This document shows positions 1 to 11,516 of a DNA stretch of 64,000 nt, one piece after another. The translations under genes and the position numbers were made by a program. Location: positions 6,087,601 through 6,151,600 of the forward strand of contig CM073322.1 in the NCBI GenBank assembly GCA_037043015.1. The letters run 5' to 3'. Each line of letters starts with the position of its first letter. The first letter of the stretch is position 1. The notes below the pieces were generated by a model. That model did not search any database, was not told where the DNA came from, and was given only the letters and a program-made list of their open reading frames with translations. Source of the stretch: Bryum argenteum (taxonomy: Eukaryota > Streptophyta > Bryopsida > Bryales > Bryaceae).

Positions 1-865
1 TGGCGGCAAACGCTTTTGCATTCCCGCGGATGTGTCTGCTCACTTCACATTCTCTCTCATTTGACATTTTCACTGACCACTGCTCACAATGGTGAGAGCT
101 TTACTATGGTGGAGATTCAAACAGTTTTTAGCGTCGTTCCACAAAACCTTCGCTTCTACTTGCTAAAACTGTTATTTATAATCAAGGTGGGCTAACCGAA
201 ACCACCTTCGTCAACAGCAGTGGACAGCATAGGATGTTCTCGAACAAGAAACAATCTCCCTCATTTTCAGTTTCTTGTTCGAGATGAAAGCCGTTCATAG
301 ATCAGCAGCAAATCAGCATTCACGATTGTGTCAGCACAAGAAATCACAAGGTGTAGATTCGCAAGGAAGCCAGAAAGTTGATCGTATGGGGAATAGTTTT
401 ATTCCATAATTTCATTATAACATGCCAGGGTAGTCTTACTCTGTACATACAACCAATATGACACAGTGACATTGCTACAGCACACCTTTGGTGTGGTGCC
501 CCATCATTCTCACGAGATGGTGAGTAGCTAATGAGCTGCAATAAGCGAGCATTGGCTCTAGAACGAATTAAATAGTCACGAAGTACTAGGGAGCTCTTTG
601 AAAAATTGTCTAAGTAGATGCACATACCATGCACCTCGGAAGAAACTAAATAGGTGTTTCTGAAACAAAAAGAGAGGCGAGTCGATGAGGACATCACCTC
701 ACAAGCGAAGTACTCGAAGGCGTAATGTTAATACAGAGATAGCTGGTCTGGAGGGACTGGTCGAGGGCGTAGATGCCAACATACTCACTGGTGTACCCGA
801 ACATGATCACGACCATCGATTTGAGCTTCGTCACCTTCACGGACCCAAAAATTTGGGAAGTGTCC
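1..865. other. 3' flank of the kinesin gene, no gene recognised
   Basis: This stretch lies downstream of the minus-strand kinesin stop codon. Open frames of up to about 117 codons exist on both strands, but none has a recognisable domain, a convincing start context or splice-consistent extension. The part next to the kinesin stop is probably its 3' UTR. The left edge may belong to the flank of another gene outside the window. I see nothing else I can support. Confidence 0.5.
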
Positions 866-3800
866 TCAACAGAAGCACCAGTCACAAACTCTCATGCCAT
901 TCTTTGCTGGCCTCCCGCATGACTCGCACAAAAATTCATCATCGTCAATGTCGCACTCAAAATCCTCGCAGTCCTCATTTTGAAGGTACTGGTATCCTTT
1001 TATGCTGATCGTCCGCATCTCAATTCCACCATCTTCATCCATTTCTAGATGGCTTTCGCATTCGTCGTTCCCACTACTCCAGGTGTCTAATACACTTGTC
1101 TTGTCCTCGTACAACGACCCCCTCTGAATCTCGACCGCAACGGTGACCATACTGTCGGAATCGCTTACAGTGTCATTCGACGTACTGCAGCAGCTTTCTG
1201 ACACTGCCTTGTTCGCTTTCACATTCTCATCACCGGCACCCCTCGCTTTCTCAGGCTGACTGTCATTGTCCTCAGGAGCCGTGCTTGCCCCACATCGAGA
1301 GCAAATTTGGGAACCAAATTCCCGTAAGCATTGCTGCAATGTAGATAGCTCCTCAACGTGATCTTGTTGTACAACGCCAAGCTGTTTCCGGAGAGCACGC
1401 GCTTTCTGCTCTGCTGCAGCCTTTTCGTCTTTGGCCTTCACAGCAGCTTGCTCGGCATCCTTCAATCGCACCACAAGCTCTCCAGCTGCTTGGACAGCAT
1501 CAGCCGTATCACGCAGCTGAGATCGCAATCCATTAATCTCCTCTTTGTACTGTTTTTGCTCAGCTCTCATACACACGATCTGTTTCGCTTGGACATCGAA
1601 CCAACGTTCTTCGGCACAGCTTAAGCCTGCCATCTTTGCTATTGTCTTAACTTTGTCCACACCATCGCGTATTTCACGCATTTTGGAGATCAGAATAATG
1701 TGCTTCTCTTGTAACTCAGCGTACTGATCCAGAAGCCGAGCATGGCCAGTCATAGCCATTTGAAGTGCATCGTGCATTTCTTGAGAACATCTGAGAAACA
1801 CATTAAGATCGAGGTGGAGTTAGATGTTTGCCTTACATTGCATCCCGGAGTTATGCAGTGAAATCAAATTGGCTGTTCGAGAGTAATGTCTGAAAATCTC
1901 TAATCTAAATAAAAAACACATCGTAGATGTACTAGGCATCTTGTTCGAGATAATAGAGATCATCAATATATTCTACGAACCTCTTTTCGCCGTCGAGTTC
2001 TTTCTGCCTTCTCTCAGCAAGTTGGATGTAGAAGTCACGTTCCTCCTTTAGTTCTTGAACGAGCAGATGCAAGTCCTCGTCATCACTACCTCTATCATTC
2101 CTATCTAGATCCAAAACTTCGCTACCGGTGGCAGACTCTGGATTGCCAGCATCATAAGAAGTGGTCGCAGACTCTGGTGCACCGTCAACAGATAGGATCT
2201 GGGTGGACTCAGCAGAAGCAGGAATGTCCTTACTGAACAGTGAGGACCGACGCTGCCTCAAGGACCTGGATGTCTCAGACTCAAGATAAACATTCAGTTG
2301 ATTTCGTAGGATCATGATCTCATTCTCAAGGTTCGCACGTTCTCCAAGATCACAGAATGACTTGTATCGTTCAAGCTCAAGGCGTAGTGATTCCAGCTGG
2401 ATTTTTGCTTCGGCCAATTCAGGATTTTGACTGAATTTTTCTTGGATCATCTGTACAGCGCAGTTGAGGAATTGGGTCGGTCATTCTGAACGGTCTGAGG
2501 GTTGATTGATATTGAAAGACGGAAGCGGAAGATGTTGCGGAACACTGGCAGGGTAATTCGACAGGTACCTGATGTTCAAGCTTGAGGGCAGCCCGTTCCT
2601 CCTTCTGGAACTCTTCAGAAGGGAGTACACTGTCTATCAGACTTTCCATCCGGGCGATTTTCTCCTCGCGACTTTGTTGGATGACAGCATTGCACTCCCT
2701 CTCAAGTTTGTATTGACACATCTGCGAGTAAGACCTTGTAAAATAAGTTCTCAATGCTGGGTGAAATGCTAAATAAAAGAATCAAAGGGAAGTACATAAG
2801 ATTAACCGGGAATCATGAGATTTAGGAGAATTATCAGAGAACATACTGATACTGGGCATATCTTGAAGGCAATTACTGATGAATTGTACGGAAGAGCTAC
2901 TGATTGCACTATTGCCTTACCAGACGGTTAAGCTGCTCAATTTCTGCAGCTTGTTGAGCGATTCGGTCTTCAGCGACTTTCTCCCGTCTCGTAGCAGCTA
3001 CAATCAAAGCCTCCAACTCCTACAAGATCGCAGTTGATGAAATTGAATAAGCTAAAAACTCAATCGAGCCATAAACAGAGTCCATGATACCTCTGAATCC
3101 ATTCCATTCCACAAGGAGTCCACGATTGCAGATGGTCAGACAACGGATGCGGGGCCGAAGTGAGGATGCTCCCATATCATACGTAGCAATGATACCAATA
3201 TAGATCAATATACCTGAGTACGTTGCTTCACGGCAGGGGGTGTTGCGACAATTTTGCACGAGTCTTCAAGTGTAATTTGAGGCCAGGGGGACAACTCCCC
3301 GTTGGAAGGTGACTCGGCTTGTGGGGACAACGCTCTGCTTTTCCTGTCAGGTGTGCATTCGTTATCTCGCTCTTGCGTTGGTGGAGGAGTCGAAAGTCTT
3401 AGAAGCATTGACTCCCTTCTTGAGGTCGGAAAGTCGCCGCCCTGGAAGTTGAACTGCACCCCAGCAGACCTGCAAACGCAAAATCTCAGTCTTGCGACAA
3501 TCGACATACTATACGGAGGTTCACATCATACAGGTATAGAAAAGAATCTAGTCTTTAGGATCCAGTTTCCCATGGGAGTAGTTTATAGCTTCACCTTCGA
3601 AGAAGAGACACCGAAGTCCTGGGATGGTTGTCTAGAATCTCTATTCCCCGAGTCAAGCTCGCAGCCAGCTGGTCAGTAGTGGATGCGAACGCCTTACTAA
3701 TACGCAAGGCGCCACTAAGGGGTGACTTCGGCAAACCCGAAGCAGGTGCAATGGATGTTTCGTTCTTCCTGCCCTCTTTCACGTTAGGAGAAATGCTAAA

Positions 3801-6800
3801 ACCAGGAGTTGTGAGGCAAAGAGTCGTATCAGCTGTTTCGGCCGCACTCACTACGTCTTCATCGCAGTGATCTGATTCTTCAGACACCCCGTCAAGTATC
3901 TTTCCATCGGTGAACGAGATAATGTTTACTTCCTCCTCGGTTATGGATTTATCACCGACTTCTATGCCCTCTTCATTGGCATCCGGTTTCATGAGGAGCT
4001 CCTCGTCAATTTCTTTGATCTCACTGGGTGGAATCGTCATAGGCTGTCCAAGACTAAGCTTGAGAAGGTTATAACTGCGTCGGGCATTCCATCCTGGATT
4101 GGATCCTAAAGCAGCAGCTCCTTCAGGCTGGTTGTTGTTTTCCTTCATCCTCAACAATTCATCCTGCATAGCAAGATCTTAGAAATTCACAGGCACAGAG
4201 AAGTTCAGATTGAAGGATACAACTTGAAGTATTTCTTGAAGTTACAGCGGGCATCAGAGTAAACTATGAACTCCAGATACCTTCAATTGTCGGATTTGTT
4301 CGCGGAGTAGGTTCACATCGTTCGCAGTTTCTTCGTTGACAACTGCCTTATTCTGCATTGCCTTTGCCCTCTGAGCGAATCGGAGCGTACTAAGTGTTTC
4401 GGTCTTGCAGCTGCAAAAAAACCAAAAGTCATGTTAGAACATGATCTTAACCCTCTTGAAATAAGAAATCCCTTTGATGAGGTAAGAGACAATGGTATCC
4501 TCAGTATCCTTACCTGCTAGCTGGAGAGACTGCACATATCATGGCTAACTTAGCATTGCCCCCAAGGGATTCTTGCAACAAGAAAGTCAGGCGAGAATCA
4601 CGATATGGGATGTGTCGGTGCTTGCCGCTTTGAGCGACTTCAGCAAGAATGTTGATCACATTTCTGAGAACAAACAGGTGCTGTTAGAGAAACACGGCAG
4701 GCCACGCGGCTATATACACATACCTTTCGATCCAACGTAGACGAAGATCATTAGGTGCAACTTATGAGTTCAGAGATTAGAGTTCAACTTACCCGAGCTG
4801 TGAGAGGGATTTATTTATGTTTCCAGCCTCTTTAAGGCGCTCGCCAGCAGCACCCGTCTGTTTCTGTCTTTCAGAACCCGCTAGATCTACAAGATTCATT
4901 CTGCTGGTTCGAACGCTACTCGCACCTTCTGCTGCACTCTGCACAGGTATTACGGAATGGCATCACACAAGATGTCCATCAAGAGTAGTGTATCAAGGAT
5001 GGATCATGAGGTTAATGAACCAACCTTCGAGCGAGATTCAATGACAAATGTGAAGACGCTGTGCGAACGGGAACTCTCACTGTTCATAGCTGTGGAGCTA
5101 ACTCTTCTGTTCGCAAGACCCTGTTGATGAGAGAACAATGTCAGGACCACCACGTTCCTTTAACTTTCAGGGACATCTCCACAATCCCTTGATATTTTCC
5201 TGGCGCACCACATGATAAGAAATTTGAAGCAGAAGGGGGAAATTTGAAGGGTACACGAAACCATACTCGAACAAGGAGGCGTGTAACATCGTCCAAATTG
5301 GAGACATACTCCTCAGTAAGACCTTCCACATAGACTCCAGTCTTCGAGTCCTCCCTTATCTGTTGACCAGATGCCACAACTTTTAAGAAGACTGAATAAG
5401 AATCAGAAAACCCAAAAAATTGAACTTTCGACGTGAGAATGAGTAGGCACTTCTCAAGCATACCATTAGATTCTTTTGGGAGGGCTCCAGCAAATCAGTA
5501 ATTTGCTCATTGTATATCTGTAGGAATACACAACAGGGGCATCAGCTCAATAATATATGGACTGACACGTCAAAGAAGATGCAGGAAATACACCCACTAT
5601 CTTGCCAACGACCTCCAGCGTGAAGAGTGCAATACCTCAAGGAAGGAGCACCGACATTGGTAACGCAGCTGCTTATCGATGTTATTGCGCTCCTCCTACA
5701 ATCAAGTACTAATCAAGTTACAGGGGGATCCCAGCACGTGGAGAGAAAGCTACATGGCAGTGCAGGTTCGAAATAAGATGGTAGAGAAAGGCATGTATGA
5801 TTGAGGAAAGCACCTGTTGAATACGAGCAAATAGCTGCTCGAACACACGTGGGGTTACCCCGCGTTCCTCGGTTGCCATTATTTCGGAGCCAGAATCAGG
5901 CATTGGTCCCCACATGGTATGTGTTTTGCCACTCCCAGTCTATTTCCAGACATCACAGCCTACTCATCAGCATTTCAAACTAGACAGTGGTCAATCTTTA
6001 TGGTAGTCCTTCAAAACATTTACACGATTATCCAGAAGATTTAATCAATCCTGTTCATGATGGAAGATATCAATTTTCAAACACGTAGGAATACCTGGCC
6101 GTAAGCAAAAATGGAGCTGTTGAAACCGGCTAGGCAATTTTCCACCATTGGTAGTCCCACTGTGTCGAACAGAGCTTTCTGTGGAACCAGGGAAAGGAAG
6201 TAGAATTCATATAAAGCGGTCGGAGGCCATTTGGAAATACAAGGAGCACTTGTACTCAGAGCTTCAAACATACCTGAGATTCGTTTTCGCCAGCTACGGC
6301 GTCATATGTGAATTGCTGGTCAGCTAATGATAGAGTATTCGGGGACAGTTTTTGGACCACCTGAGTGGCCTCCTCTGCAATCTCTTTCTTGTTCAATGGA
6401 CGCATTCTAACAATAACCTGGCACAGCTCGACGTCAACGCATCAGATGCATGGCAGAGTGGTAAATCAGGTTTCTATATTGTAGTGAGTCATACGTGGAG
6501 TCTCACTGCAACATTAACTGCATTTATCGCTGAAGACTCTGTTTTCTTGCAAGAATGCCAGCCCAGATGTCTATCCTCCTCTTACACTCAGCGAGGATCA
6601 GTGACAGTACAATTTTTCGCTTACCTTAACTCCAGTGTCCGTAGAGTCAGTTGCGGCTGCATTCATAAGGCTCTCAACAACCCCCCCAGATTGCACATCT
6701 AGGATGAGTTTTCTCTTAATTCCATTCCCCTGATCCTGGCCCGGACCCTGGGAGTGCACTTGATTTGAAGCCACATGGTTCTGGCTCGCTGGTTGAATGT

Positions 6801-7427
6801 TGCGGGCAGGAGAGGGTTTGGGAACCTTCGGCAATAAAGCCGGGCTGCTGATTACAGTGCTTTCTCTCAATGCTGCTGAAACTTTCGCACCCTTGGCAGT
6901 CGGCTTGCACGGCGCAGGTGACAAGCACTCCTGCATCTGCCCACACACCGATTGCACACTGTCACTAACTCTTGGTGAATATTTCAGTCCAAAACTTCAT
7001 ATAATGACTTCTCGATTTTCAGGCAGACGATACAAATGCATTAGTGCACTGCCACTCGAGGACATGAAAATTACGGCATGGTTTTAAAATTTGAAGGAAG
7101 TGCTGTCTGCAAGTCCCTGCACTGCAGACAGACCAGTAGACGCTGGTATCGTAGAGAGAGATTCTGTAATCTACGGTACCAAATGAGTGTAAACCCCGTC
7201 CAACACTGGCAGCAAGAACTGTCCTGAAAGCAGCACTGGTAGAGTCGGCAAAGGAGGATTACATTGTCTACAGGTGGGACGTTCTCTGCATTGGTGCGAC
7301 CTCTTCGTCTCGAAGGCTCCACAACCGCGGACGACTTCTGGCGAACCGCAAGGCCAGACGGGTCCCGTTCACGCTGTGGTGACTCCGCACCACGCAAGGA
7401 GCGGGTTCTCCCTAGCGTCCCTTTCAT
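866..7427 (-). CDS. Kinesin-12 (PAKRP1/POK-type phragmoplast kinesin), multi-exon
   Basis: A plus-end microtubule motor of the KIN-12 class, known in plants for building and guiding the phragmoplast at cytokinesis. The ATG at 7427 opens a basic N-terminus ending in a NAENVPP stretch, like the KENAPP of Arabidopsis PAKRP1. Motor exons follow: VIVRMRPL near 6400, [10 protein letters not shown] near 6100, the P-loop [12 protein letters not shown] near 5920 (an intron separates GQ from TGSGKT), [17 protein letters not shown] near 5600-5480, NSESSRSH (switch I) near 5070, LVDLAGSE (switch II) near 4885, and [23 protein letters not shown] near 4600. After the neck (LRFAQRAKA) come low-complexity and coiled-coil exons. 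The last exon (1801-866) holds the class-typical [16 protein letters not shown] and [20 protein letters not shown], an acidic region, and a Cys-rich end. The ORF chain follows plausible GT/AG junctions, but exact exon edges were not all resolved. Family assignment is strong; the exact paralogue is not. Confidence 0.88.
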
Positions 7428-8655
7428 CGTGAATGCTACCTCCTTCAGAGGTTCACGATTTGCCCCGATCTACAACACTAGTTTCGTCAACCTCGTGGTT
7501 CGCTTCGGCAACCGCGGAAATTTGAAGATCACTGCTCTTCATAGACTATGATCCTTTCACAAACTGTCCAAATCAACACGGACCTGCTACTCCTGCTCTG
7601 TACAATCCACACATCACCATCATCATCACTGACACCAAAACGTGCGTTCACAGCAACACACAACGCAGATCTCAATTCTAATACCGAACCCACTCCCCAA
7701 CTAGCTGCTCTTCTAGAAACCCCTTGCTAGTACTCACATTCCTCCTCAGAATCGGTATCACAATGAAGCTACTCAAATGCTTACTACGAACACAATTCGG
7801 AAGATTCCGCCACGACAACCACATTCCCTCACACTGGAATTACCATCACACGCATGAACCGGGTCTTCTACGATCACTCCTACCGAAACATCAAAGATCG
7901 CACAGAAAGCTCGAGATTGCACTAGAAACAGCTACCAGATCCATCACACGCAAGTACGGGTACATTCTCACTAGAATTCTCACCAGGAGTTCAAAAACAT
8001 GGGACACCAAGGACAAAACTGGCGCTCAAGCTGAGCTCTCAATCAGATTGGTACGGGCGAATTCCCGGGAGTAACAACATGAGTGCAAAGGATCGCATGG
8101 AGGTCGAAGGGTGGTAGCACGATTCGAGAGACCGTTGAGTTCCATTCAAAAAACGGGGCCCGCCAAACATGGGAACCGTGCCGAGTATGGCCGCCGGGTG
8201 GACAGTGACGGGACCCGGGGGAAGCGCGGGTGCGAGAAAGCGGGCGGCTGTGAGTTTATGTCTGCTGGTTGACGGGTTGGGTTGGCCGGGTCTTGGTGGC
8301 CTCGGGTTCAGTGCCAGTGGCGGCGGTATCACTTCGTGGAATAGGGTGCCGAATTTCGGGAACGAATTAACGAAAGTGTTCCAGAAGTTCGCCTCCGTTT
8401 GTCGTCACGGAATTCTTGTTTCCCGTCCGTGAGGAACGACTGCGTGATCGCGAGTCGTTCTCGGCTAGTGGGGAACATTTTATTCATCGTGACTGGATGG
8501 ATGCAATTTTGTGTTCATTTTCTGTTCGTTCATCTGTCCATAGCAACGACGTGTATATAGATAGAAACTCCGGTCCTTTTCTAAGGGTCTGGGGTGAGTG
8601 AAGTGTCCGCTCGTAATGCTAAAATCCCGATGGCCACCGAAGCAGGAAAATTGGA
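7428..8655. promoter_or_regulatory. Upstream region of the kinesin gene
   Basis: GC-richer than the repeat island that follows, with no domain-bearing ORF. Plus-strand frames near 7548-8074 and 8169-8432 are open but low in information and unconvincing as genes. By position it holds the promoter and 5' UTR of the minus-strand kinesin. I could not assign a TATA box or other element. Near 8556-8588 it contains a short stretch also found at 37269-37300. Confidence 0.4.
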
Positions 8656-8659
8656 ACAA

Positions 8660-8741
8660 TACTACTTCCCCCTCTTGAGGATGGACACTTCTAGTTAATT
8701 ACTACTTCCCCCTCTTGAGGGTGGACACTACGACAAAGCTA
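8660..8741. repeat. Tandem duplication, unit of about 41 bp
   Basis: Two copies of tactacttccccctcttgag followed by a (g)atggacac/gtggacac tail sit 41 bp apart, starting at 8660 and 8700. A short CTAGTTA-type stretch follows each copy. This marks the left edge of the repeat island. Confidence 0.7.
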
Positions 8742-8757
8742 GTTTCTAGTTAGTTAC

Positions 8758-8965
8758 TAGTGCCTTGAAGATACTTGACATAATATCCTCCAAAGAGCTT
8801 TGAGGTACCCACCCAACAAGGTCCAAGGACCCTCACAATAGTTGGGTGGACTATAGTGGTGAGCACCACACCGGCACGGGGAATAGAACCCATGACCTTC
8901 TCATTGGGGGCCATGAGCCCTATCCACCAAGCCAAGGTTTGTGGTGCCTTGGCGTGTTCATATAC
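8758..8965 (-). mobile_element. tRNA-derived SINE-like element
   Basis: Read on the minus strand, it has a pol III type A box (TGGCTTGGTGG, rc of 8924-8934) and, about 34 nt downstream, a B box (GGTTCTATTCC, rc of 8880-8890). This is the spacing of a tRNA-like head. A non-tRNA body of about 120 bp follows. No complete tRNA cloverleaf was found, so a SINE rather than a tRNA gene is preferred. The ends and any target duplication are not resolved. Confidence 0.5.
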
Positions 8966-8970
8966 TCTAA

Positions 8971-9520
8971 GGGCTAGTTTACGCAAGGAGTGGAGGCTGA
9001 TTTTTGAGTTGGGGACACTGAAATAGAGCTCCTATTGGTGTAACATTTGAAGCTAGCCCCAAAAAGTTTTCACTTGGGCGGAGCAGTAATTTTTTAAATT
9101 TTTGTCGTGCACCAAAAAAATTTCTTATTGACACATGAATGACAGGGACATGGCTCCAAGTGAAGGAAAATAAAGCTCCTTAGGATAGGTTTACACTAAA
9201 GCCAAGGCCATTGAAGAATGGAGGCCAATTTGTCCCATATGGCATGCAAATAGGCTCTTTGTGCCATGGATCAAAAAGTAACTCAAGTGCATTCATCCTC
9301 AAGAAAATTGAAGGAGCCCACTATTTGGGAGCTTGCTTTCGAGAGGCTTGGGGCCATGTTTGTGGCATTTATTTGTAAGTTGAATATCTTTAATTGTTAT
9401 TAGTCCTCACTCTTAATTTGAACTCCTTAGGGTTAGCCTCAACTCTTACATCAACGAGGGATCTCTACTTCTATGGCCCCAACTCAAAAGTTAGCCTCCA
9501 CTCCATATGTAACCTAGCCC
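8971..9520. mobile_element. MITE with about 60-bp inverted ends (Harbinger/Tourist-like)
   Basis: The left end (GGGCTAGTTTACGC...GGAGTGGAGGCT...TTTTGAGTTGGGG) is matched on the other strand by the right end ending GTAACCTAGCCC at 9520, with roughly 80% identity over about 60 bp. The flanks are TAA on the left and TTA on the right. GGGC-type ends and TWA-like flanks point to the PIF/Harbinger superfamily, but that is inference. No coding capacity. Its right border abuts the TTAA at 9521 that begins the next element. Confidence 0.65.
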
Positions 9521-9889
9521 TTAACCCTTAAAGGTCCTTCTACTCCTCAATGGGCAGCCCAAAATTGGATCTCAGAATCTTTTGGACTTGGCCAACATGA
9601 ATAGTGCACTTTTTGAACTTAGGCAGCATGAATGAACCAATCAATGATGAGTTTGCAACCTCCTACAAGGTTTTGTGCAATCCCAACCTACCTACCACAA
9701 TCCTTTCAAAGTACAAATCACTCATACAAATTGCGATTTGAATTGTAGGATTTCACTTTGTAGATGCATCACAAAAAGGTGACCATAATGATATAAAAAA
9801 ATAAGTGAAAAATTGAGAATAAAAAGAGCTACATGCAAGATTTCGTTGGAAAACAACCCGAGGGACTGACATGCGCCTTTAAGGGTTAA
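9521..9889. mobile_element. TTAA-flanked MITE (piggyBac-like), copy D
   Basis: TTAA at 9521-9524 is followed by CCCTTAAAGG, and the right end reads CCTTTAAGGG before TTAA at 9886-9889. These are 10-bp perfect inverted repeats inside a TTAA duplication, the geometry of piggyBac elements (CCC...GGG termini, TTAA target). Its body is clearly homologous to 15600-15972 (shared GGGCAGCCCAAAATTGGATC, then AATAGTGCACTTTTTGAACTT), so it is one of a family. Non-coding. Confidence 0.65.
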
Positions 9890-9919
9890 TAGTGCGTTCT
9901 CTTCATCTCCTTGGAAGTA

Positions 9920-10068
9920 GGGTTGTCTTATTTGACAAAGTTCCTATTCCTTTGTCAGACACAATTTAAATGAGGCGTACATCTAAGACGTTTTCAATGT
10001 ATCAAATGTACATCTCATCTAAATTTTGTGTGACAAATGAATAGGAATTTTGTCTGATAAGACAAACA
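9920..10068. mobile_element. Foldback element, about 150 bp
   Basis: Two arms of about 60 bp are near-perfect inverted copies. The left arm starts GTTGTCTTATTTGACAAAG and the right arm, read in reverse complement, starts GTTTGTCTTATCAGACAAAA. Only a short loop separates them, so the transcript or single strand would form one long hairpin. No ORF. It could be a foldback MITE; the target duplication is not clear. Confidence 0.6.
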
Positions 10069-10089
10069 CTGCTTGAAAGCCATGTCAAA

Positions 10090-11516
10090 AAATGCACTTG
10101 AGTCACATTTTTTATTCATGACCCCAAGGGCCCATTTGCTTGCCACATGGGATGGATTAGTCTCCATTCTCCAATGGCCCTGCCCCGAGTGTAAACTCAC
10201 CCTATCTCTCTTTCCTTGCGGACAAAGGTCAGTTGACAGTTGTGGATAGTTGGTTGAAGGTTGGATGATATTTTTCTTGTCTAGAAGGAATCAGAGTTGC
10301 TGGACCAGTAGGCATCCATCACAAACAATGTAAGGGAAGAACTAGGCTTAGTATAATGGCGGCAAGTTGATATTCACAAAAAATTGGTTGAAGAGTCCAA
10401 TGTGACTTGAAACTCGCTTCTTAAAAGGATGATATAGGGGCAATGGTTTGTGGCTCCTACCAAGGAGGCACCCTAGAATCCGTGGAGACCCCCCCAAGAC
10501 CATTTGTGCTGATTTTGAATTCAAAAATGAGGTTTGCTGCCCCAAATTACCCTCGGAGCATACTCCTTGGCAATTTGAACCAAAATAGGGGGCTCCTTTA
10601 TCCCTCCCCCATCCTCCTTGGTAACTGCCACGAACGCTTAGCCATGATATAGAAATTTCCTAGCAAATATTTCATAAAAACTGTGATTCAAAACTGGCTG
10701 AGATTTTTATAATGGAGAATTTTGGCTGGTTCTTATCAGGAAGGGACCGGCAAAGGGTCTGTTGTAAGACCCCAAATTTAGGGACTTCAAAAGGTCCACG
10801 ATCAAGCATTTGCATGCGCATGTTATGATATGTATTTTGTCATTTCAAAAAGTGTGTGGTCCAGATTATGATAATAATTGAAAAGCAGAAAAATGCCATA
10901 GTTGATGTTTGATCTGCAATCGCTTTTAGCATGTTCCAAAGGATACTTAAATCCTGTTCGTTCGGAAGATGATTCAAACTTTGCAACAAAAAATAACTTG
11001 AATTGGCTCCGAGTGAGTTGATTGTGTCAAACATCTTACACCTAAATTAGTGCTTAATTCAGAATCACACTGTTATCTTCTAGAATCCCAACAGTAATTA
11101 GACTCACAAATTGGCATAAAGAACAGTAATAAAGACGACGAAGAAGGAGCTGTTGGGCGAATGCCAATGAATGCCAAAGGGTGGTAATTTCAAACAACGT
11201 AAACTATGGCTTGCTTATTCCGTAGTCCAATGCTTGGATACCTCCTCCCTCCTCCCTGGTTACCACGTTATCACTTGTGACAGAATTGCTGTTGTAATTT
11301 TAGCTTGCACCGAATATAGTTGTGGCTTTTTGTTGAGGAATTTTTTTTGAAAAATATTTAAAATAGTGTAGTGTGCATGACGAGCTAACAATACCAATAC
11401 TTATTAACCTAATTTTATCATAACCAGTGAGTGTCCAACACATGTGTGCTGTCTGTTTTTGGTGCTGAGCTGTGTAATGTGTAGTTTTCACAATCAAGGA
11501 TACAATTGTAACGAGA
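10090..11516. other. Intergenic repeat-island sequence
   Basis: No gene is supported. The part 10081-10205 is a diverged inverted copy of 9180-9300. The rest (10206-11516) contains short open frames without recognisable domains, and I see no termini of a further element. Confidence 0.4.

Noticed and set aside
8169..8432. GC-rich plus-strand ORF of 87 codons
   Set aside because: Composition alone keeps it open. There is no domain, and it sits in the likely promoter region of the kinesin gene.
8750..8986. Minus-strand ORF of 78 codons, or a tRNA gene
   Set aside because: The sequence is better explained by a tRNA-derived SINE. No cloverleaf with acceptor stem and anticodon loop could be formed by eye.
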